Shown here: positions 41,546 through 53,373 of the stretch, one piece after another
How the letters are laid out: each line of letters opens with the position of its first letter
Position numbering within the stretch: the first letter of the stretch is position 1
Source: Cristatella mucedo
Taxonomy: Eukaryota > Bryozoa > Phylactolaemata > Cristatellidae
DNA length: 64,000 nucleotides
Assembly (NCBI GenBank): GCA_009760855.2
Contig: WPIO01000047.1
Coordinates: forward strand, 2,041,501 to 2,105,500
Reading direction: 5' to 3'
Notes under the pieces: model-generated
The model's input: the letters and a program-made list of their open reading frames with translations, nothing else
The model's database searches: none
What the model was told of the DNA's origin: nothing
Translations under genes and position numbers: made by a program

Positions 41546-44500
41546 CTAATAATGCATCTGTTATAGTGCCCTCGGAGAAATCAATATCTTTTTAAGCCCC
41601 TTATATTTGCTGCAAATGAAGCACGATCGAATGTTTACTGGTAGCATGCTACATAAACAATAAGATTGACTAGTTAGGGATGAAAGCACACGGTCAGAAT
41701 GCAAGTATGGCGACTGGCAGCATGAATGGTGTCAGCACGCGTGAAGGGTAAAAAACGAATCACAGGAAACCACTTAATGCGGTGTTAAATAGGTTTTAAT
41801 TTTTAATGTGGACAATTCAGGAGGTAACGCGACGCCATTCAGTAGTGATTTCCAGACGTTGGGAGCATGCGAACTAAATGCATGGTCACCAAAGGATTTG
41901 ACATTCGCACGAGGTACGGGTAAACACTTAGATTCTGAAAAGCGGGTGTGGTGATGCTTACATATGCAAGGTAGGCTGGGGACCAAGTATGGAGGAACCT
42001 AGAAGAGATTGACCAAACCGTGAAGTCGATGCGGTGCTTGCTTGAGAGCCAGTGCAGGTCGGCGAGCAGTGATGCGATGTGGCAGCTGCCAAGCTCGTGT
42101 CAGGCAAGCCTAGCAGCAAAGTTTTGCACCAGCTGTATGCAACTGAGTTCGCAGGCCAGTTAATCAGCAATTAATGAGTGACAAAGGTCAAGATGAGTCA
42201 TCACAGATGCTTTGAAATTTTTTTTGTTTGGCATCCCTGTATAAACAGCCCGAATTCTAGCAATCTCATGTAGCTAGATGTAGGCAGACTTGACTGTGGA
42301 GCTGATGTTGTCGTCAAATGAAAGGTCACTTCGGAATATGACACCTCAATTGCTTGGACATTCAACGGGACATATGCTAGCAGAGCCATTTAGACCGTCA
42401 CTCTTTCTGACTTGTCAATCGCACTTGATTTGCCATAGCTAGTAAGTTGGCTTTATCAGCATTTAATTAAGAAAACTTAGCTGCCGTCGATGTACTGATG
42501 TCATCAAAACATGCAGTAAGAGTCCTGAGACAAATCGACGGGCTGGATGGCCCAGAGGAATCAAACACAGGGTAGAGCTGAGGGTATCTGCATAAAAGGA
42601 AAGTCTATACTGGGCCTATCATTCACATCGGCCAGATGGAGAGTGTGAACCGCGAAACAAACGCGACAAAGCACACAACCATTAGGTATCCCCATATTTC
42701 AGAGATTCCTCGGACTATGTTTTTATTCACATCAATACCCAGGAGTCTCCTATTGATAAAGGACCGGAACTCTTGCAATGCTGTGCTTGTGATGCGTAGG
42801 TGACATGAGAGGTATTCTATAAGGATTTGGTCGTCAGTATAGTATCAAAATCTGACGAAAGATCAAGCACAACAGGCAGAGATACTCTACCTAAGTGATC
42901 TTGTCCACGTAGGTCGTTCGTTATACGCACGCAGCAATGATGACTCTGTGGATTGATTATGTCCAAAGCCTGACTAGAAATTACTACCAAGGTTTAAAGG
43001 TTAAATGCATACATTCAGCGGTCCGCCACGAGTCGTTCCAATATCTGATAGAAACAGGAGAAATGAGACATAACGGAAAATTCTCAACTTCTCTTGGTAT
43101 AGGTTGCATCCTTGAGTAATAGCCTGACTACAGCCTTTTAAAATCTACAGGGACATGACTGAGGCAGACTTCATAGTTAAGATGGGAGTTGCATATGAAC
43201 GAAACAGATCAAAGTGTCGTAGAGGCAGGACAGTTGAGATCAGGTCCAGAGGATTAGTTGTCTTCTCTGATTGGGATATGAGCTTCAGGATGAGGTCACT
43301 AGTGACCTCCTTGAATACAGACATTACAATACTGCATGAAATTGAGCAACAGCATTCCAGGTGGTATGCTGTCATCTTAGGGATGGACTCTTGATATAAA
43401 CTCTCTTGTCGACTAAGAAGTTAGAGAAACGATCAGCTGGATCGTCACATGGATCAGTTCGTGGGAAGCTAACCTGGAAGCGGTAAGGAGACGGCTGATC
43501 GTAGATATTAGCATTTTCGGATTTCGCTCGTGTAATTTAACTATGGTTTGTAGAAGAAAAGCTTGGCCCTAACCAGGATTGATTAATAAGATCTACAGTA
43601 GTCCTCGAATGCCAATATATGGGCATTTAGTCTAGCTCTTGTGTAAGTTCTTCAAGCTGGGGCTCACTAGACCCAGCAAGTTTAATGTCTGTGGTTAACT
43701 ATAGGCCGCCTAGGCTTGTGTATGTCTAATACGGTGCACAGGTCGCTTAGTCAGAGGTGCAAACGCGTCGAGTGTGTCAGTTGGTGTTGTCCTCCAGCAA
43801 TCTTACAATGGCGACAGGTCGTAATGAGGATAAAGAACAAAGGCATTTTCGTAGGGACAGTACCGATGTCCAGTGTCTCGAGGTTTCGTGATTCACTGGG
43901 AATTTTAGATAAGGAGGAGAAAGGATGGTTGGCTGAATGAGATCTGCATGTAGTCAGATAAGCAGTTTTTTGGCAATATTTGGTGATGATAAAGTGCAGT
44001 TGTATGAGAACCGTTTGTCGAGCGTGTGACCCTTGATGTGCGAAGGGCCATACACATGAGCAACAGCCTTATAATGAGTCAGTCAGTAAACGAAATTAGG
44101 GGAGAAGAAGTCACATACGTTATTAAAATCTGTTTTTAAATTGTGTTTCTGTTGTTATTGCAGGTTAGTGGTTTCATTTGTTTATGGGATATGTGGGTTT
44201 ATGGTTGAATGTCTTAACGCTTTTACAAGGGTGAGTCACTGCCGGATGACAAGGAGGCGGTGGGAAACAGGACGAAGGGGGAACGTCTGTGTGGTTTAAC
44301 GCTGCGAGCGTTAACGAAATATATGAGTTTTGGAGCCCCCTCGGTGTGTGCGTTTCGCTTTTTTGTAGCGGCGCGTGCTTAGCATTAGAGCGTCAGCTTA
44401 CATATATCACCCCTAATGAGTAAGTTCGGTTTCTTGCATACATGAAATTGAGGTTCGAGAAATCTGAGATAAAAGAGTACTTATTGGGCTTAAAAGAGTA

Positions 44501-44715
44501 CTAGGTACCTGGTTGGCGGTTGACTACCGCCGTCATAGGGAGCTTGTTTTCGAATGAAATCAAGACATTGGATACTAAAGACTGCTTTGAAGGTACAGCA
44601 AATGGGTTGGCTTCGAAGTTTGAGCACGTCATTATAGCAAATCCGCCTCCAGTTTTGATTTTTTAGCCACCTGTAGGATTTGGCGTTGGAATATTCATCG
44701 CCATAGTTTTGACCG
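41546..44715 (-). mobile_element. L2 retrotransposon, nearly complete, reversed (unit 3)
   Basis: About 3.2 kb. Minus strand: tail and 3' UTR (41546-41900), RT C-terminus (41958-42400; HCSPTCTGSQA region), RT core (42650-43140), N-terminal linker (43145-43600; SDLILKLISQSEKTTNPLD), endonuclease (44100-44600) with an R3 insert, and a 5' end near 44715. Stops and frameshifts are frequent and no domain is intact. It meets the previous plus-strand copy tail to tail at 41545. Confidence 0.87.
44150..44425 (-). repeat. R3 insert (about 275 bp) in the unit-3 L2 endonuclease
   Basis: GTGGTTTCATTTGTTTATGG, GGTTGAATGTCTTAACG, GGTGAGTCACTGCCGG and AACGCTGCGAGCGTTAACG. It is at the same position in the L2 as 38590-38860, which shows one ancestral insertion before the unit was copied. 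AACGCTGCGAGCGTT is a small inverted repeat inside it. Confidence 0.72.
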
Positions 44716-44730
44716 AACCTATAAATTGGT

Positions 44731-44870
44731 GAGCCGTGGAGGTAACTCTTCGCTTTCATGACCTCGTTTCGATGTCCTGGGTTCGAATCCTGCGGTGGGA
44801 ATTTCTGCATTGTCACTACAAGCAGTGGTGATAACCGTAAAGGTTGTTCTGTAGCTATACAAAAGAGGCT
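44731..44870 (+). mobile_element. tRNA-derived SINE, copy 3
   Basis: GAGCCGTGGAGGTAACTC (box A decayed by a short deletion), box B GGTTCGAATCC at 44780-44790, body CACTACAAGCAGTGGTGATA, end ATACAAAAGAGGCT. Same locus as copy 2 in unit 2. Confidence 0.88.
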
Positions 44871-46427
44871 TTAAATAAGCTATTAGTTCTTTTAATACGT
44901 AAGGTTGTCCATTTTTGATGGGATTTATGCGAGCTAATTCGATTGGCATACGTTGGTTTCTTGCTTGGATCATCATGGAACGATAGGCTTGATATCGAGC
45001 CCGATTCACTGACTCACGTATGACTTCTTTAAACGAGTTACGGCGTCCACACTTTTTCCTACTTAAATGGTTGATTAAAATCGCAGCCCGATTTTGTGAT
45101 TTTGTGTGGCTCTTTTTTATTTGTGGATATATTAGTAACGGAATCTGTTATTTAAGCCGTGTGAGATAAAGTCCTTTTTTCAGCCGTTTCTGGCGGTTTT
45201 GTAGATTTTGTTTGTATTACGTTATTCGTTTGTGTATGCATTGTATCAGTTTTTGGTATCGTAAAAAGAGAATAGTGACTGTGTGTAAATGAGTTGAAGA
45301 AAGTTGTGACGATTAAATCGACTTACCGCTCTGCTCTGTCTTTAGCATGTGTGATGGTGGTGGATGTGCACAGTGTGTACGAGCTGTGTGCGACCTACAG
45401 TGAATGCCTGATGTCACTTGCGACATTTTTTGTTAGTCTTGTAATTGAGAAACACTGACGAATCGAATTACGAAGTTCGTTTTGGAGGTACGGTGTCTCT
45501 GTGGCCTTGGTAGGGAGGTGATGGTGGTTATAGACCGTTATAGACACCCTTTTGATCAATTCGACGTCGATGCCTTGGAGGAGTCGCAATCGGAACGTTG
45601 ACATGAGATGCTCGTCCATGGGTGAATTTCGAATTCTTCGTAGGTTCCAATTAGGCTTAGAGGACAAGTTATATAGTCAAGCGTGCGATCGATAGTGGAA
45701 CAGCGAAAGTCCTTATAAAGATACATGTAGCCTCTTGAGGGCGGCTTTATGTTAGCGCCAAGCCAACCACCGGATACACTCAGCAACAGAATCGACATGT
45801 GGAGGCTGCGAGCCCGGTTGACGCTGTCACAGGAGATACGCGTCTGGGATGAACCAAATGTCTAACGACGGGCATGTTTTAAAGGAGCGGACAGTGTAAT
45901 GTCCCGTGTTTATGAACTATGACCTTGACAGCTGAACCTTGATAGAGATCGACGAACTTTGCCGATTTTTGAGGACGCTCATGCGACGGCTGCAATAAGC
46001 TGAGGTTTACAAGCAGCAACATGCAGGATAATTTTAGTGATTATTTATTGCTAGTGAATTAATGTGACTTACGACCTGGCTGCTGTATAACGCTTGCGCG
46101 TGACCACAGTCGCGTTCTTGGAGCGACGGTCTGCCGGTCAGTGAGTCTAGCACTGAGCGCGTGTTGCTGTAAGCTTCGGTGAGCCTGTTAGCGATTCAGC
46201 AGGAAGTCAGCAAGTTGTACCAGCTGTAGAATGCGGAAAACTGTCGTACGTTTACTAACACGGTGGCATTTCTGGCGCTGCAAGCGTAATATTGATTGCT
46301 GCGTTTCACCGTCGGTATATTGCTAGCTTCGGGTCTTTGCACTTTGCACGTGTTGTGATGCTACGCGAAAGAGTGAGGATTGAGCTATCAAAACCATGAG
46401 ACCTGTAAACTTGATAGGCTCATAACA
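44871..46427 (+). mobile_element. LTR-like element copy 4 (type II)
   Basis: Same order as copy 3. The frame at about 45780-45860 reads RIDMWRLRARLTLSQEIRVW. A purine tract AAAGGAGCGGACAG precedes the terminus at 45895. Internal ORFs are short and the minus-strand ORFs are shadows. No RT, protease or integrase motif was found in any frame. Confidence 0.78.
45895..46427 (+). repeat. LTR-like terminus of copy 4 (533 bp, TG...CA)
   Basis: Begins TGTAATGTCCCGTG and ends GCTCATAACA. The TATA box of the other copies is changed here to TGTATAACGC near 46083. Length equals copy 3 exactly. A reversed L2 tail follows. Confidence 0.75.
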
Positions 46428-47570
46428 GTGATATTAATATTGAGGCTTTCTCTCTAGCGCCCTCGGATAACTCAATATCTTTCAAGGCCGCTTACATTTT
46501 CTGCAAGGGAAGCTCAATCGAATAGTTAGGGTAGCATGTTCAATAAACAACACGAATACCACGGTTAAATGTTACATGCACAAAGTCAGCATGCAAGTTT
46601 TGTTAGTGGCAGCATGCACAGCGGCAGCACGCATAAGCTCATGAATAAAGAATCACAAAGACCCACTAAATGCTGTCATAAATAAATTCGTTTCAGTTTC
46701 TTTTAAAATGTAATCAAGTCATGAGATATAATGAAACAAGTCGGGAACGATTTCCGGCCTTGGGAGGATACGAGCAAAATGCACGATCTTCAAAAGATTT
46801 TCAGTTTTTGCGAGGTATAGGTATATCAATAATATTATTAACAATAATTGAATTTTGAAAGGTGTGCAGTACGATGCTTAGCCTTGTGGCCTTGTAGATC
46901 TGATAAGTACGCTGCAGCCAATTAATGAAGGGAACTAAAAGTGAGTGAAAAAACGTTGAAATCGTTGCGTTACTGGACTCAAAGCCAGGGCAGGTCAGCG
47001 AGAAGTTATGAGATGTGGCCACTGCGACGCTCATGACAGACAAGCCTAGCTGGAGAGTTCTGCACCAGCAGTAAGTGCCTAATTAGCCCGGCCGGTAGAC
47101 TAGCAGGCAATGAGTTACAGAAGTCAAGCTGGGATGTCTTAAATGCAATGACCAATTTAGATGTGCTATCTCTCTTCAAACAAGCTCGAATCTCAGAAAT
47201 ACTATGCAGCTGACAGTTGGCAGATTTGACTGTGGAGGTGATGTGCACGTCTAGTCATAGGTACATTGCACCCAGATTTCATCCACATTGAACGGGAGAG
47301 AAGCTGTCGGAGCTGGTTGTGAGAGGTAACCATTAAAATTGTCGAACTTTGCTCTGTCAGCCCATAACTAATAAGTTTATTTGACCATTATTCAATTTAA
47401 GAAAGTTAACTGCCATCCACGTGCCGATTTCAAAAATACATGCAGCAACGCAGTTTAGATCATCCGACGTGCTTGAGGACTGGGGGGATCAAAGCAGCGA
47501 TACAATTTAGTGTCATCTTCGTAAAAATGAAAGACTATGCCCAGCGTCTATCAGACAAATAGGTCAAAAC
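46428..47570 (-). mobile_element. L2 3' portion, reversed (start of unit 4, block C)
   Basis: CTCTAGCGCCCTCGGATAAC, TTACATTTTCTGCAAGGG and CATGCAAGTTTTGTTAGTGG. The minus strand reads SQLDFCNSLPASLPAG and LVCHERRSGHIS (47006-47248), the L2 C-terminal signature. It ends near 47570, where block C continues with non-L2 sequence also found in block A. Confidence 0.85.
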
Positions 47571-47639
47571 CGGCTAGTTTTACCTACCTGGGCTTTCAGA
47601 CGATTTTGATTACTAATAGTAGCAGGAGGTGTTTTAATT

Positions 47640-47930
47640 TCTGACCACCTTCCAGCAGCAAGCTGACGCTATGCGGCTCTATAGTACCGTCGGGTGGCTT
47701 CACGCGAGCTTCTGTCGCCGATGGTTTCGCGATGCGTAGTGCAGCCTCAGGCAACACCGGTCGACGCCCACGAAGGTGTGGGGGTGGGCAGAACGGATCG
47801 TCTCGTATTTCCGTATTCACGGTCCTCTCATGGAATATGTGCCACGGAAAAACTGGGCCGCCGGTCTAGCCAGACGAGATCAAAGGGTACCCACCTAAAG
47901 AGAAAATCGTGCGTGTAACCTCTAATTATA
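47640..47930 (+). pseudogene. Paralogue of the small ORF at 18421, frame-slipped
   Basis: The nucleotide match to 18400-18666 is clear: ACCGTCGGGTGGC, CACGCGAGC, CGTATT and CCTCTCATGGAATATG. The 74-codon ORF 47694-47918 begins MASRELLSPMVSR, in frame with YRRVATREHLS of the other copy, then reads a different frame in the middle (HEGVGVGRTDRL, where the other has CEGVRWIERL in part) and recovers RRSSQTRSK near the end. Which of the two copies keeps the ancestral frame cannot be decided with two sequences. Function unknown. Confidence 0.4.
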
Positions 47931-47939
47931 TCGTTCTTA

Positions 47940-48060
47940 TTTACAACTGTGCGTCTTACCACTAACCGTTTGGTCATGATCTCTTTGGAGCAAATTTTAA
48001 GTGCCTAGACAAGGATTTCTCTGAGGATTCTGTGCAAACGTATTGCTATTGTTCCTTTCT
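47940..48060 (+). mobile_element. Degenerate L2 3' tail (block C)
   Basis: CTTACCACTAACCGTTTGG, GCAAATTTTAAGTGCCTAGA and TTCTCTGAGGATTC match the decayed tail at 18730-18850. Shared by both blocks, so older than the duplication. Confidence 0.65.
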
Positions 48061-48264
48061 AAAGCTATCAATTCGACGGCCCATTTAAGAAAATGAAGTA
48101 ATATTTTTCTGTGTCTTGCTTCATTTCAGCTATTTATATAGTACGTCAGTGAAACCAGTTCAGCATTTCACTTTCATGCTGGTTTCCTTGTTCGCGGTTG
48201 ACTTTCGCCAGTGCTTCTCATTCCTCCTTGCGTCTCCAGATCCCGACAATTTTACAGCGAGAAA

Positions 48265-48424
48265 GTCCGTCCGTCCGTCCGTCCGTCCGTCCGTCCGTCC
48301 GTCCGTCCGTCCGTCCGTCCGTCCGTCCGTCCGTCCGTCCGTCCGTCCGTCCGTCCGTCCGTCCGTCCGTCCGTCCGTCCGTCCGTCCGTCCGTCCGTCC
48401 GTCCGTCCGTCCGTCCGTCCGTCC
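48265..48424. repeat. Perfect (GTCC)40 microsatellite
   Basis: 160 bp, forty uninterrupted GTCC units, between GCGAGAAA and GTCAGTCACGCGG. It reads as VRPS repeats in all three plus frames and TDGR on the minus strand because the period is 4; these ORFs are not genes. Block A has two units at this site. Confidence 0.98.
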
Positions 48425-48765
48425 GTCAGTCACGCGGGAAGATGGCGACCAGTACTTCTGGGAGAGACTGTAAGAGAGTCTATGACTGACCGAAGCGAGT
48501 CCGCAGGCAGTAACCTCTAGTATTTGCTTACATAGAATCTCGCAGCCAGTCTAGGCCTTCTGCCTGGTCAATGCTAGGTTTCGATTCGCTTGCCGCTGAG
48601 CAACAGTTAGCTGCCGCCGGATGCGCTACCGCTTCATTGTGTCCGGCCATTATATCCAAATGTCTAAATGTTCAACTGTTCCTTTCATTTTATTTGACTA
48701 CAAACTAGAAGCGCTACTGCAGTGGATTACGACGCTCACGGAAGATGCGAAAACTAACCCGAGTG

Positions 48766-50017
48766 ATGGATCGTCTGCAGCACCCCACGACCGAGTATGG
48801 CTCAGTTCATTTCGAGGAGGCTGGGCAGGGCAGGCAAAGACGAGTTGCGCCCTCCGGCGGACAGCAGTCTCAAGGAGCGGCAGCCGCTCTCGAGCCACTC
48901 GAGCGGCGAAGCGGCCAACTGACCGCCGAATGTAGCGGCTTCGTCGGCGCCACTGCCACCGACGCCGGCGCGAAGCCGCGATCAGTCCGTCGAACCGCCT
49001 GTGGGCGAGCTCGCCGCAGACGCCAGGACTGCTGCCGCAGCCGGACAGCCGCCTGGGCGCGCACCTTCGTTGGTCTTGCGGCGAGTTGCTGCAATAGAAG
49101 CAGCGATCGCCGCCGCAGCGGCGGATGCCGCCGCGGCCGTGGATGCAGCGGCTCCTCCGCTGTGGCAGCGAGCCTCGACGGTGGCGGTGCAGGAAAGGGT
49201 CGCCACTGCAGCGGCGGACGCCGCTACGCTCTCGAGCGCCGCGCCGCCGCCACCTCGTCACAAGCCGCCTCTTCGCTCGACGTCACCGAGCGACGCAGAA
49301 ATTGGAAATATGGCTGCAACGTCTATCAAACGCCTCGACGGCGTCGGCCCGTCGCAGGCGACGGTGATTGCGAGCTCCGTGCACGCCGGACTTCGACGGC
49401 TTGGCGGCGAGCTGCTGTCAGCCGCCGATCGCGAGGCAGCTGACGAGACAGACGGTGGTGGACCAACGAGCTTCGCCGGCCAAGTTCATGGCGTCGGCGG
49501 CGGTGCGTCGAACGGTTTGGAACGGCTGCCACGCCGCGCGGACACTCTTGCCGACCAGTTGGAGAACTTCGGTCACTGGCGGTGTCTCGTTCGCCAAGCG
49601 CGTGAAGCTGCTGGCGATCGCGACGACAACGAGATTCGGGCCCTACGAGGCGATGGGCGCGCAGTGGATGTCGCGGTGCCAAACGCGTTCTCATGGGTGG
49701 CGAACGATTACACGGGCCCGGAATACTGGCAGGCGCACGAGGCCTCAATCGAGCAAGAAATCGCAGTTCTATCGTATGAAATGAGACAGCGATCAGCCGA
49801 CAGGAGCCCGAGCCGCGACACGACGACCAAGCCCACAACGAGGCCGAAGGACACACGATAACGCTCGGTGCGGATTCACCCGAGGATAGCGCTCTCAGGG
49901 AGCTAGCGGCCACGGATGTCTTGAGACGCGAGCAGTTTCGCAGCGGCGCTCGGAGCCGCTCTGCGGCAAAGTGGCGACCAGCGACATCTAGACCAACTTC
50001 AGTCGCTTGCAACCTGA
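48766..50017 (+). pseudogene. GC-rich gene family copy C, frameshifted
   Basis: The start ATG at 48766 opens MDRLQHPTTEYGSVHFEEAG, aligned with MDRRV of copies B and D. That frame runs on out of register, while the family frame continues in the ORF at 49001-49861 (286 codons): AAAAGQPPGRAPSL, an Ala-rich part, then the conserved module at about residues 185-265 (RRADTLADQLENFGHWRCLV, GDGRAVDVAVPNAF, TGPEYWQAHEASIEQEIA). A frameshift is therefore needed near 48990 and another near 49795, after which the family reading (RHDDQAHNEAEG, then RREQFRSGARS) resumes. The TGA at 50015 matches the stop of copy A. The module itself is intact and diverged from B and D, so it is useful for seeing which residues are kept. 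An AATAAA stands at 50399-50404. Confidence 0.7.
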
Positions 50018-50398
50018 AGCGAAATACTATTCCGCGCGACCCGCTCTGATGAAGTGGAGAGAGAGCACGGCTTCGCGATTATCCTCAGCTGTCCCGAGCG
50101 CAGCGACTAGCTTGCGATCGCCGCACTGCAGGCGGCAGCAGCGACGCTCAGAGCAGCGGGCGGTGCGAGCTCTAGTCGCGAGCGGCGCGGTCGGGGCAGA
50201 AGACGGCGAGCGTCTCAAGTAAATTGCTTGAGCCGCGGGCGACAACGTGAGGTGCGGTTCTCAAATGAACCTAACGAAATCTTTCGTTTTTCGTTTTTCT
50301 TGTGTTTCGCTATATTTTGACGTACGGAGTTCTCCGTATGACTTCGATTTTGACTCTTTTTGTGCAGGCGTTATGTAGACTTACATTCTCGTTCGGGT

Positions 50399-50404
50399 AA
50401 TAAA
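50399..50404 (+). other. Polyadenylation signal AATAAA of gene copy C
   Basis: GGGTAATAAAATTGCG, with TGTTTTGTC directly after. Aligned with AGTAAA at 21707 in copy A. Confidence 0.5.
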
Positions 50405-50584
50405 ATTGCGTGTTTTGTCTATGCGACAACAAGGCTTCACGAGCACTATCCTTCGTTCAGCATCGCGGTAGCACCAAATGATCGCGCGGAAAATAAATTA
50501 CGCCAACTAAGCGCCACTAGTTCGGTTTACCCAACCAAAAAAAACATGGTGCCGTTATTACCGCAAGGTCTCGCCAGGCGCTTT

Positions 50585-51154
<570 letters not shown>

Positions 51155-51271
51155 ACGATTGCCTGCGGACTCGCTTTGCTGCGTCATCGTCATAGTAGAA
51201 GTAGTCATGGCCTGGATTAAGGAAGACGATACTCAACCTCTGGGATAAGTGATTAAGGCCCATGGAATGGT

Positions 51272-51426
51272 ACGCCGTGATGGCACACTAGGTAAGGCGG
51301 TTGCTTTCACGACCTCGGTCCCGAGGTCGTGGGTTTGATTCCTCGGTTGGCGATTCTTTATCGCCACTGCAAGCGGTGGTGATAGCTGTAAAGGCTCTAC
51401 TGTCTTGTCTTTATACAAAAAGAGGC
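51272..51426 (+). mobile_element. tRNA-derived SINE, copy 4 (best preserved)
   Basis: CGCCGTGATGGC, box A TGGCACACTAGGTAAGGCGG at 51281-51300, box B GGTTTGATTCC at 51332-51342, body TCGCCACTGCAAGCGGTGGT, end TACAAAAAGAGGC. It ends directly against an L2 family-B fragment. Length about 155 bp. Confidence 0.9.
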
Positions 51427-52445
51427 ATCACTTTTATGCTGACGATACTCAGCTTTATTTGCCATTCAAACTGTCGGAATTAGCAGCGGCAACTGAGAAA
51501 TTGAATGCTTGCCTTGCCGACAATCGACCCTAGATGTCAGAAAGATTCTTGAAACTAAACGATGATAAAACCCAACTGCTGCTCATATTACACCCTGAGC
51601 ATGTGGCTGGATAATAAGGTTCTGCTCTTCTAATAGGTGATGCTGTTGTGCGACCATCACCACGCACTCGTAATTTACGTGTTGTTTTTGACAGCTGCCT
51701 CAATTTCAAAAGCCTCATTCGCGAGACTGCTTTTACAGCTAGGCATCACGTCCGATCCCTATCTAAGATTAGGAGCTGTCTTCCAGTGGCTTGCAAAAAA
51801 TTTAACTAGCTCCTTGGTTCTGTCTCGGCTTGCTTATTGTAATTCCCTTTTGGCTGGGCTACCAAAGAAAGCAACTAGGCCACTGCAGCTGACTATGAAT
51901 ATGGCTGCAAGGCTAGTTTATAAGTCCCCGAGGTTTGAAAAAGTGTCTCCTTTGCTAAAAGAGCTAGGATGGATGCCGGTTGAGCAAAGGATACAGAGCA
52001 AGATTCTTACGCTGACCCACAAGGGCCGCCACGGCTTGGCTCCTTCGTATCTAGCTGAACTGCTGCACCAGTTTCAGCCTGTTCGCGCCCTCAGGTCCTG
52101 TGTGGACAATCAATTAACTGCTCCATTCCTCCGCTTAAAGGCCGTTGGCGACAGAAGCTTTAGCTCTGCAGGTCACATACTGTGGAACTCGCTTCCACAA
52201 TTCTTACGCGACGACAACTACTCTCCTGCTGCCGACTGCGATTTCTGCAGTCTGGATTGAGCTCGATGCGGTGCAGTACACTTGAATCCTCATCGTCGCA
52301 AGTCGTAGGCATTAGTTTGGCCGAGTGTTTATCGTGCCCCTCCCCCCGACCAAGTTCTGGCATAAGTCATGGGCTCAAGCCTCGCGGCATATGTGAAGCG
52401 CGTGAATAGAGGTTAAGTTCGCTTAGGGCGCTATACAAATGAATA
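51427..52445 (+). mobile_element. L2 retrotransposon family B, from RT motif C to 3' end
   Basis: Starts at the catalytic box (CACTTTTATGCTGACGATAC, coding HFYADDTQLYLPF) and continues RFLKLNDDKTQLLL. The main ORF frame (51637-52260) gives SRLAYCNSLLAGLPKKATRP, KELGWMPVEQRIQSK, LAPSYLAELLHQF and GDRSFSSAGHILWNSLP, the standard C-terminal region of L2/CR1 RTs. It ends with AGGCATATGTGAAGCGC, AGGTTAAGTTCGCTTAGGGC and TACAAATGAATAAT, the same tail as 3469-3552. Stops near 51532 and 51615 and frameshifts near 51640 and 51790 make it inactive. Its sequence is clearly apart from the main L2 family of the window. Confidence 0.9.
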
Positions 52446-53373
52446 ATATTTATACATATAATCATCACAGGGAGGGCCATAAGTTTGCATCAAAAACGAC
52501 AAAAAAAACTCACAGGTGGCACTTGTGTATCCTCGTGCTCATATTACGATTGAGCCATAAATTGAAATCAAAGGACGAATAAGAAAGCGCATTCCAACGA
52601 GTGGCATTCCTGAGATTTTATTACTGAACTCGAGACGCTCGAATGTCGACTTATAAGACTGGTGGATGAGAATTCAGGCCACACTGCGAGCATGCCTACA
52701 TCCAAGTAAGTCGTGTCGCTTTTCTCGAAATTGGTCCGAAAAACACGCTAGGTTAGTAGATGATTTGTATAGTGGAATAGATTTGCCTCAGCCCCATATG
52801 AGATTGCGTTGGCCGCCGCAGCCCTCGCTTAAATACTCTTAATCTACGTGCTAGGTTTGGACCGAGGCGAAGCGACTGAGTTTTGCCGTGACTCCGCAAA
52901 GCTCGGAGACGAGTCACGGAGCGGAGTCACGATAGTCGCGAAGCGTCGCTTTCGCCAATTTTTCGCCAATTGCGCCTCGCGCGCACGGATGCGCACAATC
53001 GGGCATCGCACGCGGCGGGCATTTGTATATAACAACGATAGTGCTCTGAGAGAGATTCTGCCATCTCTAGCAAGGCCACCGTACGCATTGCGATTTGACC
53101 GTCAGTCACGCGGCCCCAACCAGTACGCGTGGCTCAGCCTGTCCGGTAGCTGCTGGATCTGATGTGCTCTTGTGCGCTGCCCTCCTGCTGGCGAGCGCCA
53201 TTACTGCTTGCAACACTGGCAGGCTCTTTGAGAACGTTACTCTGAGTAGCGCTCTCACAATGCTATGCTCTGTGCTGTTCGTCCCTAGAAGCTGGCCTCG
53301 GTATTGGACTTGCGTACTGTGCGCTCGTTCGCTCGCCGCCCAGTCACGTTGCGTTCCCGTAGCAATTTTGATA
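52446..53373. other. Unassigned stretch, GC-richer in 52800-53350
   Basis: Several ORFs of 60-104 codons overlap in different frames at 52844-53385; none shows a motif or a second copy. No repeat match was found. Confidence 0.4.

Noticed and set aside
48116..48520. 134-codon ORF with a (VRPS)n repeat
   Set aside because: Produced by the perfect GTCC run, which reads the same in every frame; block A lacks it altogether.
50007..50222. 71-codon ORF beginning MQPEAKYYSARPALMK as a conserved C-terminus in copy C
   Set aside because: In A and C the family frame ends at a TGA just inside this sequence (RSLAT then stop). Only B and D read through after a 1-base change, so conservation here is at nucleotide level in the 3' UTR.
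51281..51342. Possible tRNA gene (box A and box B)
   Set aside because: No closing acceptor stem is evident, and the same sequence recurs five times with a shared non-tRNA body, which fits a SINE.
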